Position numbers and translations under genes: made by a program
Part shown: in pieces, positions 12,790-30,642 of the stretch
Layout: the number at the start of each line of letters is the position of its first letter
Numbering within the stretch: the first letter of the stretch is position 1
Notes under the pieces: model-generated
The model's input: only the letters and a program-made list of their open reading frames with translations
Database searches by the model: none
Told to the model about the DNA's origin: nothing
Assembly (NCBI RefSeq): GCF_048128805.1
Contig: NC_135997.1
Location: 9,179,116 to 9,243,115 of the forward strand
DNA: 64,000 nucleotides
Source: Centroberyx gerrardi
Taxonomy: Eukaryota; Chordata; Actinopteri; Beryciformes; Berycidae
Direction: 5' to 3'

Positions 12790-13480
12790 AAATCTTCTGT
12801 CTTAATCAAAGCGGAGGCCGTGTCCATTAATAACCCAGTGTGGTTGGCCTGATGACAGAACACAATGCACCTAATGGAACAATTTATTTCCATAATGCTG
12901 CATTGTCACTGCAAGCGCACAGCCTCAGGGAGGGGGGAAGCAGAGGAGCGCGCAGGAGACAGAGTGGGTCCAAGAAAACGGAGAGGACAGTGAAGGAGGC
13001 TGACAGTAAAGCCCCATTCTGGGATTTTTGACTATCAGTTATGGATATATTCATACTGATACATGAATGGCAGGACTTGCAGACAGGAAAAAAACTTTCT
13101 GCAACTTCCATATCTATCTATCTATCTATCTATCTGATATTTCTACATTCATATTTCTAGTGTGTGGTATAGTGGCGGAGCTCTCTTTTTGTTTCTGTTT
13201 AGATTACAGACTGTCCCTTTAAGGGGAACATGAAAGATCTGAGATAAATAGACAACGTGAGTGAAGAAGAGTAAGGTGTAGGCTGCAGAGAGGAGAGAAT
13301 AGGAGGTCTAATTAGTGAATGAAGTTTTGTGTCGGGCACAGTGTGAGACGGGGCAGCAGATTAATCACCTAGTGGCAGCTTCAGCCTCTCAGCTTGTCAG
13401 AACCTCTGACAGAATGGCCAATTATCGAATTGCTAATTCCTCAGTTAGCCCACTCTGGGCCCATCCCGCCTTGGCAGCTC
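12790..13480. promoter_or_regulatory. Candidate conserved non-coding blocks
   Basis: Two low-repeat pieces (about 12790-12925 and 13305-13480) carry TTAATCAAAG, CATTAATAACC, GGTCTAATTAGTGAATG, GATTAATCACC and CCAATTATCGAATTGC. They are separated by a short (TATC)n at 13112-13135. Judged on word content only. Confidence 0.3.
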
Positions 13481-13969
13481 CGAAACATTTCCTGAAACTC
13501 AACACAGCACATCTCAATGCAGAAGTGCACAAAACAGTAAACAGCATAGCCTAGCTGGTCATATTAGGGACAGAGCCAATAGGAGTGTTTGAGCAAAAAA
13601 CAAATGGAAATAAACTGTATTATATTAAGTTGTTATGTCATATATATAGCATTTTGTGTTTCTCAAAATTAAGACATATGTTGCTACTTGTCTGCCCTGA
13701 CCCTCCCTGTTTATGTTTTGAAGAGCAAGAAGAAGGATAAGAGCCAATAACTGTCCTTGATAACAGCGAATATACATTCTGAAGCTAAATTGAAACTATG
13801 CCATTGGAACAGTGGAACTGGAATAAAATTGTGTATTATTTGCAAAGCAAAATGGTTCCTGTTTTGTGCCATAAAGTTGAAGTTGAAGTTGCGCACACAT
13901 TTTTGAAAATGGCTGTAGTGAAGATTATGGTGTAAATAATGGTGTAAATGCAGGTCTTTTCCACTCAGT

Positions 13970-14215
13970 GCGATCATTTTGGATTATGGTGCACGAGTTG
14001 TATGTAATCATTTTAGGGTAATTTTTTGCCCTTTTTGGAACTTTAAAGAACTGGTCCCCACTGACTTCAGTTGTTTTTAGAGAAGGCTGCTAAGGAGTTG
14101 TGCTGGCAACCTCCCTGTGTGTTATGTGGACAAACAAACTGCATCTGTGTTTCAGTTGGCATGAGGGTGAGTAGATAATAACAGTCATTTTGGGGTGAAC
14201 TATTCCTTTAATCTA
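13970..14215 (+). mobile_element. Dispersed fish repeat (fragment)
   Basis: Ends with GGTGAGTAGATAATAACAGT...GGGGTGAACTATTCCTTTAA (14166-14213), a common fish repeat terminus. The left boundary is uncertain. Confidence 0.45.
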
Positions 14216-15493
14216 TCAAAAATTAATGTGGTAATGATTTGTTGATGTTAAAATGCTGCATGTAGCACCTTTAATTGTACTTCATGGAATTGTACACTAA
14301 ATACATTTCAAGAATGGGCACATCTGTATCAGCACTATATGAGCACAGGTTATCCTCAAAGTTTGCCTGATTGTTCAACATCTTGTTCAACATCAGTGCA
14401 ATTTTAATCCAAGTGCAATGGGAAATTTGTCCTCTGTAAGACTCCAAGATGTCTGTCGATGGCATTGCTTCTCCAGTCATTTGTGACAGGCTGAATAAAT
14501 GATCTAGGCTTCCCACCAGGTTGAGCACATCTAGTTTATCAGGAGGAGGGGCAGCTTATTCGAACCAATTAGACACAACGACAAAGAGGGATGAGCTCTC
14601 TGACCTCTATACCCTTGTAGCCGTAAACAGAGGAAATATAATGAACAAGGAGGGACTAAAAATTAGTGAATGAGGTAGAGGATTGTATTTGAAACCACTT
14701 CAAATTTGTCACTTAACCTTCCCTGCTAAAAACAAGCACAGGCTACATAACATCTGTCTCATGGGCTATCATGATCTTAAGAAAATCCTTTTACAGTAAA
14801 TATCATTGTGTGATATGTGAGCTGTTATGTTACCAATGAAAAGCTGTTGAAAGGCAAGTAGTGTTAGCTTTAAATTACATAGTTCTAAATTGTTAAAATA
14901 GCTCTAAATTGCTCCTCTCGTCATCTGTATCATATGCTAAGATGAGTCAAACATCTTAGCATAGTGAGGAGCAAGATCTGTGTACACATGTACTCTTGTG
15001 TGAATGTGAGGGTGTTTGACTGTTTTGGCTGCTTGTCACTTCATCAGAGCTCTGGTGCTCAAGGAGCCAGAGTGACCACACTTTGTCACACCTTTGGTGA
15101 CATTTTGATCAATTGAAAGCCATCAAAATACGACACAATGCTATGATTTACCTCTTTGACAATTTCATAGATTGACAAATCTTAACAGCACTCCATTAGT
15201 CTATTGACAAAGTCTAGTGACTGATCAATTCATTTCAATTTTTGGAATATTGGCTCTGTGTCCTTACAGAAATGACCTGATAGTAGGCGGCACTATACTA
15301 GCATTTACCAGATAGTGATTTATTTGCTTAAAAGATTAGTCCGCTGCATGATTTAAGTTGTTTTCCAAAAGTAATAGTCTATATGGCCCATCACATACTG
15401 CTCTCAATAACTCAATAGTTTTCATTGTATTCTTCAGACCATTTGAGCAAAGCTACCTTGAATTTGTCCAAAAAGTCCAAACCCCCCCCCCCT

Positions 15494-15498
<5 letters not shown>

Positions 15499-15532
<34 letters not shown>

Positions 15533-15545
15533 ACTCTCTCTCTCA
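15499..15545. repeat. (TC)n microsatellite after a poly(C) run
   Basis: A C run at 15482-15492, then a (CT) tract to about 15545. Confidence 0.9.
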
Positions 15546-15654
15546 TATTACAGGCGGCTCTGCAGCTCTAGCTTCTCTATTGTGTATGATTCTACCAATC
15601 TGTTCCCATCTTTACAACTCGCAATGGAACAATGGTGCAAACAAGGTTGCCTTT

Positions 15655-15658
<4 letters not shown>

Positions 15659-15718
<60 letters not shown>
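15659..15718. repeat. (TG)n microsatellite
   Basis: About 29 TG units with one CG interruption. Confidence 0.95.
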
Positions 15719-16026
15719 GTGCCAGTGTCGGTGTGTATATGATTAACTCCAAAAGAGCTAGGCGGGTCAACAACTACTCATGTCATCACTGAGGATTACC
15801 ATATATACCATTGCATGACTAAATGACGTAGTGATGGGGCAGTGGGAGCCTAACTGTATCAGACTTCAAGCACAGCAGTTGAAATGTGGTGGGAAGTGAT
15901 GTGGAAACTGAAGAGTTGCTCAACTTGCATCAACAACCTTTTATCAGCAGGTTTGGCCACAACTGTCCTCCTTACAGCTGTTGATCCTTCAAACTGGCCA
16001 GTGAAACTGTACTATCATCATGCTTC

Positions 16027-16028
<2 letters not shown>

Positions 16029-16074
<46 letters not shown>
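16029..16074. repeat. (TG)n microsatellite
   Basis: About 23 TG units. A short (AAAT)n follows at 16146-16167. Confidence 0.95.
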
Positions 16075-16077
<3 letters not shown>

Positions 16078-17251
16078 GTCCCCAGATTGGCACTTTGAAA
16101 AATGAACATGTTATCACTGATATTATCTGGTTGAATAAAAGTGAAAAAATAAATAAATAAATAAATACCTGTCTGCTTCTTGCTCTCACTATCTTTCCCT
16201 CTGTCTGTCTCCCTCTCCTTAGTAACCTTTGGTTAGTGTTAAGCGGTAAATTGGGCAATAAGAAGACATTAACCGAGTGCTAATGGCAGTGGGTGATTTC
16301 CTCACAGCGGAAAACATGGCAGAAAACACGCTATCATGGGCAATAACCCTCACCTTCAAAGTAGCAATTAGATACAGATTGAAATGTCAGTTTAGAGATT
16401 GAAGTTCGGCTCACTGGGGAAAGAAAGACAGAAAGACACTGTATTTATAACAAGATGTAAAATTGAAACTGCATTGATCTGCCCATATCTGTGTAGTGTA
16501 AATCAAAGAGAGAGAGGGAAAGACTGAAGGAGATCTTCAAAGCGTTTGATGGTTCTGAATATCCTCATAAGTGGCCAGATAATGCATGGTGGAGAGGGCC
16601 GGTGAGATAGCAGGGTGAAAGTAATGATGTCTTGTTGTGGCTGATAAGCCGTGTTTATCTTCTATCACCCATGGCTGTGCACAATGGGCCCCTTGTATGG
16701 TGGGACAGTAAAACACAGGGCTGTTAGATGGAAGGACCCATTAAATGGTCATAAAACTCACACCAGACTGGATTATGTTGAAAGGGAGCTTTTGTTACCA
16801 GTGTGGAAAAAATAAACAGGTGAGCCTTTAACTGTGAGAGAGAGGGGAGAGTCGCAAGGTTGGAATTTCCCAATTTAGATATAGATTGTTTCTCAGCAGA
16901 CTCTGAACCTACGCTGTGTTTTTTGTTCTAACTTTATTGTGGTTTATCAATTGTATCCACTTCATTAATCTGCCATATTTGATGAGCTGAGTTGATATAT
17001 GAAGTATGCAAGGCAGCTATTAAAAATACCCCTCCAAAAACTATTATGTCATCCACTACATTCAATATTTTCCTACAGTCAGCTAATCTGATGAACACAC
17101 ACCCCATTTATTGTAACATTTTGAAAATAAACTGTTAAAATTAACCTGAGCATTTTGATGATACAGCATTCAATTAGACCAAATTGCTTGACTTCTACTC
17201 TCAGCAAGCAACTGCATTTTCTCTTCATACACACCTGATGAGAAAGAGAGA

Positions 17252-17271
17252 GGGGGGGGGGGGGGGGGGGG
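17252..17271. repeat. Poly(G) run, 20 bases
   Basis: Twenty consecutive G after a GA-rich stretch. Such runs are prone to length error in assemblies. Confidence 0.9.
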
Positions 17272-17389
17272 ACCAAGCAAAGTAGACGGACAGACAAAAA
17301 GAGATTCACATGCAGTGGGCTAGATGTCATATGGCAAAGCTCAATATTAGTTAATAAATGATGGGTACAGGGTATGAGAACTGAGAAGA

Positions 17390-17545
17390 GAAGTGAACTC
17401 TTAATAAATTACCTTTATCTCCTTAATGAGCCGACATTAATTTGAGTCTCAAGGTCTGGCGGAAAGCAAGCTGATTTATCATCCGCCTCTAACGGTGTGA
17501 GAATTAGTCTAATTACCGGAGGGATGGAGAGCTGATTTTCACTTC
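17390..17545. promoter_or_regulatory. Candidate conserved non-coding block
   Basis: Non-repetitive, rich in homeodomain cores: CTCCTTAATGAGCC, GACATTAATTTGAG, GAGAATTAGTCTAATTACCGG. It has the style of a developmental enhancer. Conservation was not tested. Confidence 0.35.
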
Positions 17546-17707
17546 ATAGAAAGCCCATTGTGCACCCAAATCATTTATCAGAGCCGTGGTCCATACATTG
17601 TATGCCAAGCCTGGTGGGAAAACTCAGGTGCAGGTCCACGGCAGGTCCCATGGCAGCCACAGGTGCACAGAGTCACAAGCCTGAAGAAAGAGAAGATACG
17701 AAAACAT

Positions 17708-17715
<8 letters not shown>

Positions 17716-17752
<37 letters not shown>
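17716..17752. repeat. (CA)n microsatellite
   Basis: About 18 CA units. Confidence 0.95.
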
Positions 17753-18219
17753 CAAAGAGAACCTGTAGGAAGCGACATGTGTTCCATGTCTGGACAGTTA
17801 TCACACAGTCTCAAGTCAGGAAACAATTCAGACCGAACACTTAACCATAAATCAATAATCCTTATTATCGCTGTCAGGAGAAAAACACAAATTTCCAAAA
17901 TGTCAGCTTTTCAGGAAATAATAATAACAGCCTTGTTTTTAGCTTGATGACAGTGCATTTTTTTTTTTTTTACATTATCCAGTGGGTATTGAAAGGGTTT
18001 CATAAGCCCAAGAGGTGGGAGAATTTTCTCCAACCTCCAGCATGTAAAACTTCAATTGAAGTGAAAACAGGGAGTTTTGAGGTTTTCACACCACAGACAA
18101 CAGTTTTTATGTTTCATTGTCCAAGTCTTCCAGGGTGTCGTTGTGTTTTAACATGATCTGAGCAATCTTTTTTTTTTATTTTATTTTCGCTCCTGAATGG
18201 TCCTTAGTCTTACCCATCA

Positions 18220-18540
18220 AAGACATGGAGGGTCTTATCAGTAGGTTGAATAAACCGCTGTGACCCAGAGGGAGTCAATAAAGTCCTGACTAGGCCAGTG
18301 ACGAGCACAGCGAGCTCAAGAACGCACCTTGATGTGTTATATGACAGGGCAAGCTGCCTCAAAGCTGTGGTAATGATTGAAAAATATGCCTGTAATTGCT
18401 GATAAGCCCTTTAATGTTTCAGTAAACTCCCGTTGGCCACTAAGTTTACTGACGCAGAAATTATTGATAAACTTTGACTTTGTAGTGCAACGGCAACAGC
18501 CTGCGGTCTCTTTGATCCAATTGTCCTGCTGTGAAGGGTG
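18220..18540. promoter_or_regulatory. Candidate conserved non-coding block
   Basis: Low-repeat sequence with GTAATGATTGAAAAATATGC, CCTTTAATGTTTCAG and AAATTATTGATAAAC. It is followed by a GT tract (18583-18651). Confidence 0.3.
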
Positions 18541-20779
18541 TACACTGCGCTTTGAGTGTTTGTATTCAGCAAAGGTTTTAAGTGTGTGTGTGTGTGTGTG
18601 TGTGTGTGTAGGTGTGCGTGCATGCGTGCGTGTGTGTGTGTGTGTGTGTGCAAGAGAGGAAGGGAATGGTGTAACAAGGGTTAAGGATAAATTCATGTTT
18701 TTCTGAAATTATAATTTAGTTTGTTTAAGGGTGGTTATTTAGCTTATGGTGATCATGGCTGGCATAGTGTATCCAACTTTATATTTACCACTGCAGCAAT
18801 AGGTGACCTGACCTCTGACCTCTGGAGGGGAGCAAGAGAAAAGAAAATGTCCTAAGGGGATCAATACAGTATCACATTATTTTTTCACACCACAGGTTTA
18901 CCTCATAGGACGAAGGAATTCTGGTATAAATGCTCATCCTGCCTGCAAGTTTCCAAACGTGTCTCATCTCTCAGGGGCGTCAGTTCACTAAAGCTTCAGC
19001 AGAGTACTTATAATATCATCCGGCACCAGAACTTCCATACTTTGTCAACTAAATTTCTGGAGACAAGTAGAGCAATGACTGATGACTGACAACATAATAT
19101 AAGTCTAAATTATTAGGTGTCGGTCACCCAACTATCTTGCACAGATGAAAACATCCAAGGAACATTGGTCTTAAAAGCTCCCCTGATGTTAATTATGTTT
19201 TTAGGTATTCCAAATGGAATTGTGGTATTTTTGGACGTTTTGCTCTCCATTATAATGATAAAAACAAGATTAAATTTGGACTCACTAAGGCCATGCTATG
19301 GCCAAAGAGCACATAGGCCTACCTATACCCAGTTGACGCCCATTTGATCTCTGAAGCAGACTCAAGGAGAATGGCAGTGTGCAAAGCGCTGCTCACTCCA
19401 AGGGAGTTGACACTGGAAGCAACAGTGCAATTTCAGGCATTGATTCAATTTAATTTGTGCGCCTCTGTCAACAGGCGTGGATGACGGATTTACCCGCGGC
19501 CTGGCTACTTAAATTACTTTCAAATCATAAAGGCAAGGAAACGAGGCTAGGGGGGAAGAGGTTGAGAGAAACAGGTAGAAAGCACCACTGGCTTCCCTGG
19601 AGCAAATTACCTCTATATCAGAGCCAGCGACAGGCGGTAATCTGCCTGATAGGGAGCTGAGGGTGAGAGACATAGGGAGGGAGAGAGAGAGGGGCGGGCC
19701 TGCAGGAGTGTGTCACCGCTCCAATCTTCTCGAGGTCAGACATAACAACACAGACACACACACGAACACACACACACCAGCCAACACCATATCGAGAGTG
19801 GGGGTCTTGAAAAGATCCCCCCATTTAAGTGTTTTATTCATCTCCTCAGAATGGATTTCAATTTCTTGAGATATAATTTAGTGCTTTTTGGATTAGGGTT
19901 AGAGTTAGAGTTTGGATTAGGCTGTTGCCCCCTGGAGATGTTCACTTCTGCAGACATGATTTCATAGGATAATTGTTAATAATTAACAATCAATTGTTTC
20001 ATAGAATAATTGTTTGTGTAGCCATCACAAACAGTACATATCCTGTACTTCAGATAAAAAGCAGTCACTTTCTTGATTCACGTTTTAACAAAGATACAAC
20101 AAACAAGCATAACATTATCTAATCCTATATCACATAGATTTACACACATGCTTTATCCATTGTTCAGTGAAACAACAATGAAAGACAATAGGCCTCTTGC
20201 ATTTGCACACCTTGCATTTCATCTTTGCAAGCAATTGGCAGGCATGCAGCCAGAGTCAGAGACTCTGTTTCAGCTCATTCTGTAGCCTTTTTTATACTGA
20301 AGGTCTATAAGAAAATGCCATAAGTTCACATTAAGCAAAAGGCCAATTAACTTATAGCCCTCCATGCCAAATCATTACACTTTTATATGGTTTGTGTGCA
20401 ATTCTTGCTCATAAAATTTAATGACATTGGTATGGCCTTGGTATGAGAATGAAGCAAGCCATTAATATTACTGATCTAAATATAGGCTGTAATATTTTTT
20501 TTCTGATCCTCACCCAGTCAGTCACAGACAAACCCAATAACATTAAGCCTGCATTGAAAAACAGCCAATGTTTGGTGCTAAGGTATGGAGGCTGTTTGCA
20601 CCAGTAATAATTAGTTTGGACAATCAAGCAGCATATATAATTCTTAGTTTATTGCAAGGTAGTTGCAATCTGTGGTAAGTAACAGGAGAGAACAGGGGAG
20701 CTGGCAATAAGATAGATACTGAAAATACAATTGCCTAATCTTCTAATGTACCTCAGAGCTTTGATGCAGTTGAAGGTGT

Positions 20780-20960
20780 TTGCAGGCGGGACAAGGGTTG
20801 GACATTACCTCACTCAGAATGCTTTCTGGGGGGAGAAACGAGCGAGTAATTAGCTGATTAGAGGCCCGTCAGAGCAGCTCCGCTCCAGCCAATCCCATCT
20901 CACACAGGCCGACAGGGGTGGAGAATGGACGGCTGATGGAGTGAAGCACATACCTCTGTA
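20780..20960. promoter_or_regulatory. Candidate mnx2-proximal regulatory element
   Basis: GCGAGTAATTAGCTGATTA (the 13-mer is at 20848-20860), then CCAGCCAAT 25 bases on (20885-20893). It repeats the motif pair of 7832-7866 and lies about 340 bp upstream of the mnx2 TATA box. Confidence 0.4.
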
Positions 20961-21200
20961 GTTTGTTAACTTACTATTAAACACCAGGAGGGACGCAATC
21001 CTGCAACCTGTCAGTTACTATCCATAGATAGCATAGACTCGAGGAAATAGGCTACATGGAAGGTTGTAGGCTATAGCATGCAAACCCCTTATAAATTAGG
21101 CTTGGCTTGTTAAAATTAGCTTGTGTTTTCTTGGAATAACATGTCAGTTGTTACGCTATCAGTTGATAATGTATTAGTCTGATTGCTTATTTTATCAGCC

Positions 21201-21208
21201 TATATAAG
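21201..21208 (+). promoter_or_regulatory. mnx2: TATA box of mnx2
   Basis: TATATAAG lies 170 bases before the ATG. Transcription would start near 21230-21240, leaving a 5'UTR of about 140 bases with no further intron needed. Confidence 0.6.
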
Positions 21209-21377
21209 GGTTGTGCTGATACGTTCAGACAGGACTTTTATAAGAAGATAAGGAGGGACATATGAGTCCGTGACTGGAAGTGGATCCGCTGTCTCTGCGC
21301 GCTGACGCAAGGCACAGGTGCGCATCCGTAAGGTTTTGTTTGAGCAAGTCTCTGCACTCCTCCTGAGAAAAGCCGTC

Positions 21378-25731
<4,354 letters not shown>

Positions 25732-26031
25732 GAAGACAGTTTGCACCCAGGAAACGCTGGTTTGCTTTCCTTTTGTGTCAGACACTGTAGGACATTAAGA
25801 AACTCTGGTGCGGTCACTAGAAAAGACAAAAAAGTGACAATTTCCAAACGGAAAGATCTTTCTTTGGTGTGAACTATGTGTGATGGTCTGCCATGTGATG
25901 TTTGTGTGTTCCAGTTGGGACAAGGTGAATCTGTTCCTATTTGTTAGGATCACAAACCTACATTGTTATGTATAGCTACCAAATGCACTGTTTTTCTGTA
26001 CATTTCCCAGAGCAAGCTATACAGTTACACA

Positions 26032-26073
<42 letters not shown>

Positions 26074-26694
26074 GGATCATCACATACATACATAAACTGT
26101 CTCTGAATAAAATCATTTCTCAGTACTGTACATTTATTTCATAGCATGCCAAAAAAGGTGCTGCTTTTCCCCCAAAATTTAGCTGTTTACATGCCATCAC
26201 CTTCTGGTCATCTTGTCTTGACTCCGCCCACTGACAGCTGAAGCTCCGCCCCTTGGACATACATGACTGAAGGATGTGAACTGATAAGCCAAGCGAACTG
26301 TAATGCGTTCTGCATCAGACAGCGTGAGAATGTAGGTGCCGGCCTCCACTGCACCAGTGGAACCCAACAGAGACAAAGTTCTGCGTCATGAGGACAGAAA
26401 TGTGAAACGCTGTGATTGAAGACAACAAAACAAGCCGAGTAACATCAGTTCTGGATGTTTGTGGGCACAGACTTTGCAGAACATCTCACAAACTATCAAT
26501 TTTGTGCATTTTATGTGAATATTGATGTGATGTTGGACTCTGTTGGTTTTTGTTCTCGATGATGACGTTTATGGATTTGTTCTTGTTACTTAACATGTAA
26601 ATGCATCTAATTTATTTGAATGAAGAGGTGATTGCAAAGGGGAATCGTAAATGTATTTATCTGGAACTTGTTTGTGGTGTAACTGTGAAATAAA
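25732..26694 (+). other. mnx2: mnx2 3'UTR (probable)
   Basis: Poly(A) signal candidates are AATAAA 26106-26111 and AATAAA 26689-26694. It includes a (CA)n microsatellite at 26035-26069. Confidence 0.55.
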
Positions 26695-27179
26695 AAGAAA
26701 GTGAAAAAGAAATGAAAAATAATTGCAAAATGTATGATTTGTTTTACTATTGTTCCTGGTTACCACTGCAGTATAGTGTCAGTGCCAAGTAGCCTACCAT
26801 TAGTACTACAGCTATTACAACTATAATGTGAAGACATAAAAGTTATAATGGGTTTGATGACACCCAAGATCAAGCCAACTCTCCCACAAGGTGAAAAATG
26901 TGACAGATTCTTTGTACAGGTCGAATGCTCTTCCTTCAAATAAGGGATGGTACTAATAGAGGTGTGGGATGGAGAACAATTTTTTTTCTTTTAAAAAAAG
27001 CATGTAAGCAAGAAAAATTACATATAAAATGTCCTAAGACCAACTTGTGAGTTGTGTACACGAGATTGAAGGGAAGAGCGTAAAGGTCCACCTGGAAATC
27101 TCACTCTTGGGACTTTAGCCCAAATTTTCACTTATACACATTGAAAAATCTTTGTCTTTTTTGTCTCAATCTCCTTCAA

Positions 27180-27545
27180 CTCCCCCATCTGCTTTTAGGG
27201 CCACCTTGTTGTTTCTGATAGAGGATCGCAAAGCAACAGCACATCCATGGTAAACCCGAGTTCACAGTTTTAATTTATGACAAAGGCTCTCAGATATTAA
27301 TTACTTGGGTTAGGTTTACTGATAGCCAAATAATTAAGTTAATGAAGGGGATGTAAAGCAATCAACGCCTGATGGTGATGTCACACGGGCCCACTTTAAT
27401 TTCCAGGAGAAATACAGGATGATGAGTGTGTGTAGCCGAAGTGGGGCGTTTTATTGGGCACCCATGTAAGGGCCGTGATTAAATAGCAGACTGGAGGACA
27501 TGCGGTATGTGGTATAACTTGTCCCCTCCCCAGACCACAGCCACA
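27180..27545. promoter_or_regulatory. Candidate conserved non-coding block
   Basis: Unique-looking sequence with GATATTAATTACTTGGG, CCAAATAATTAAGTTAATG, ACTTTAATTTCC and GGCGTTTTATTGGGC. Homeodomain- and Hox-like words are dense. Conservation was not tested. Confidence 0.35.
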
Positions 27546-29599
27546 TATTTATATAGTGATTAAATGTATTCTTAACTGGCTGGACAGACACTGGCTTGTC
27601 TTGTGAAAGAAACCAAGACAGAGTTGTATATAATTGGAAGTGCCTTTAAGCACTGATGTGTTTTTTAGAGGGGGGTTTGCTGTATTTGCAGGCAGAAGCT
27701 GCATGGTATAGTGGATGCTGCTCCACAACAATTTGGAACTGAAGAAATTCTCATTGTTACTATTGTCAGGTTTTAAATATATTCCTTTTTTTCACTAAAT
27801 GTATTTGAACAATCTAAACAATCATTTTAGCAAGTATTTCATTCACAGATAATGTCATAAAATTTCCATGAGGGAAAAAATATCCACTAGAGGCAACATG
27901 ACTTTCACTTGACCAAATCAATTTACAGCTGAAAAAGGAGACAAGTGAATTTGTAGTATAGAGAATGATTCAGATTCAGATTCAGATTCAGATTTTATTT
28001 ACTCTAGACCACACATCTGGAGTACAAACATAAAACAAAACAGCAGTACAATGGTAAACAACCAGAATAGATCTTCAGCACAATTAAGTCATTTGAAGAG
28101 AGGCAGAACATTACTCACAAATGCACCCAGTTTACATACTATCCTTGGTTTATCTGTCTGCAATAATAATATAAGTTTAAACATAGACGGATGGTTAGCC
28201 ACATTACACGGGCTTATAGTAAATTCTGTGCTGTGGTTATCTGTCAAAGTAAGGTTTCTTCATATATGATTCTGATAGTGAATTGTCTCACAGGTGTAAT
28301 TTATAGCTGCATGGGCATCAAGCCAAGAATAGTGTATTTCTTAAACAGGCAATGCACTTTTTCCAAGATATTTGATTGACCAATTTCAAGTTTCGTACTA
28401 ATCTATGAGATCTATGAGGTCTCCTTGTTTTCTTGCAGGTGTGGAAATTTCCAATGTGTAACATGTGGTATTATTTGAATCACTGAAAATTCATGCAAAT
28501 CAAATCACTCACTCACACATTCATCACAGTATATGACTGTAGTGAAAACACTCGATTAAACTGAGTGGAAATGCAAAAAATTTATGAACACTATAAATAT
28601 TTAAATGATAAAAATAGCAATTTGTGTGTTAGAAACAATCCATCTTCTCATCATTAAAGTCATATTTCTGTCTGATTTCACATCTGATCATCAACTGTGC
28701 AGTCTAATTCAATGGAAATTTCAATTGAAAAAAAATTCTTGATCAAGGACTTAATCCATGTCTCACCATTTATGGGAACTGGGCAAGCAAAATCCACACA
28801 ATTACAACTGGTCAGGAGACACCACTTTGATTGGAGATATGGGGCTAAATGTGGCATGCAGCCATTTGTGTGACTGTAAAAGCTTCATCCAGGCTAGTCA
28901 AGGCCTGCAGACAGAAAGCTGCTCTTACAAGCCCAAACTACAGGGTCAAACCCCCTGTTCAAACCACCGAATCAAAGTTACAAGGATATATGTTTAAATT
29001 AGAGGACTTAAAAGGAGTCTTGACTAAACTTTTAGTCATGATTTAATAGGGGTGAACTGAATACATAATACGCTTGCAGGCTAAATGCCTACCAAACTGC
29101 AGCTTTTAATTTGGCTGATGAAAAATCATGTGAATCAATAGGAGCTCATTTAGTTGTGTGACTTGTCAGCTGTATGACAAATGCCATTTGGCCTGTTTTA
29201 TGGCTCAGGCCCTTTCTGACACAGTACAGAAATCATAGCTAATTGATAAGGCAGTGGAGCAATATATGGAGATCATTGATTCCGTTTCTCGATTCTAATT
29301 TAATCTGAATACACCTGTCATGCTGATTAAAAATTCTCTGCATAAATTCCAGCTACTGGTGATAACGCTGTCAGTTTTCTCAGCAGCCGGCCTGACAGAA
29401 ATGCTGACGGCCTTATGCCTCTTTCTTTTTTTAAACCAATAATGCAATCACCCGATATTGAGTGAGCCTGTGTCTTTCTATAAAAAATGTTGCACTGTCT
29501 ATTGCTGTGTAACAATCACTCAAGTCACCCCCGAGATGTCAGCAGTCCTCAAACACAAAGTGTTTACCAGAAAACCCCCCATTTTCATAGTTAAATAAA

Positions 29600-30130
29600 T
29601 AAATAAATCGCCCTCTTTTTTTTACTTTGTTGGATTATAAATCAGGGACAATAACTTAAGCGACACGACCCCTTAAAATATTTACACCCTGTAGTTTAAT
29701 CAATCAGCAAAATGTCGGGCTCATTACGGAAATATGAACAGATTGTCCGATCTTTTAACGTAATCACACGTATTGGTTTAGGTTTCCCCCGGCCCTGTCC
29801 TGTCACTTAACTAATGGGTAAGTAAGGGAGTGAGTGACGGGGCCCTATAAATTCACATCTGTCCGACTTAAAACGCTGTTCCAAAGCATGAAAAAGGCCA
29901 AGTTTTCGCCAATAAAGTTTATTGAAAAGGCGTGGCCGGGGAATGTATTCATGAGCGTCATTTATTGTTGCAGGAAATGTATGTTACAGGTGTTTACCGA
30001 GGCAATGATCATAACGAAGTTCTCGGTCCCAATGTCACTGTCTCCTTGGTGCAGCCTAACATTCATGATGCCTGTTTGTGATCAGCAAAGGAAACCACTG
30101 ACTAGATTTATCCTGCAGCAAACAAAAGCA
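29600..30130. promoter_or_regulatory. Candidate conserved non-coding block with Hox-type palindrome
   Basis: Unique sequence with TAGTTTAATCAATCAGC, CTTTTAACGTAATCAC, CATTTATTGTTGC and the inverted repeat CAATAAAGTTTATTG (29910-29924). The most enhancer-like stretch in the window by word content. Confidence 0.4.
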
Positions 30131-30544
30131 GATTAATGCATTTAGGCTATATTGTAAATTCATTTAATCAAAAAAAAAAAAAGCATTGTTTGAGACCTGA
30201 GAATGGTCTAAGTTTGTAAAAATGTGGTTTTATTATAGGCTTTTTATTAGGCTATAATAAGTCAGCGTTATTTAAAGTGCGTCAATTGTGCAGCGAAAAC
30301 GGATTTAAATATTAGGAATGAAGTCCTACAAAACTATAAGGCTATATGGGACACAAATAACAGTGGTAGGCTATAGTCCTTTAAGTTTTCCAAGGTACGG
30401 ATTATAGGCCTATGTGGAGAAAAATATGGAGCTATGAAACTTGTCTAATGTACAAATATCCATAGAAACAAGTGGGAGAGAAGTAATCACTTAAAACATT
30501 CATTTAGACATTGTATTCCATCATTTGTTTTGTGATTGATTGTT

Positions 30545-30642
30545 GATTAGTTAGATTTGGGTAGGTTTTTTTCTTTGTACAGTCCTTTGAGACATGCTTT
30601 TGTGATGAAGGGCCATATAAATAAGCCTGAGTTGACTTGATA
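30545..30642 (+). mobile_element. LINE-type 3' tail fragment
   Basis: TGTACAGTCCTTTGAGACATGCTTTTGTGATGAAGGGCCATATAAATAA is spread over 30577-30625. This is the usual terminal motif of fish non-LTR elements. Only the tail remains. Confidence 0.5.

Noticed and set aside
21318..21377. In-frame upstream extension of mnx2
   Set aside because: The extension starts at GTG, has no ATG and no MNX similarity; the invariant MEKSKNF start is at 21378.
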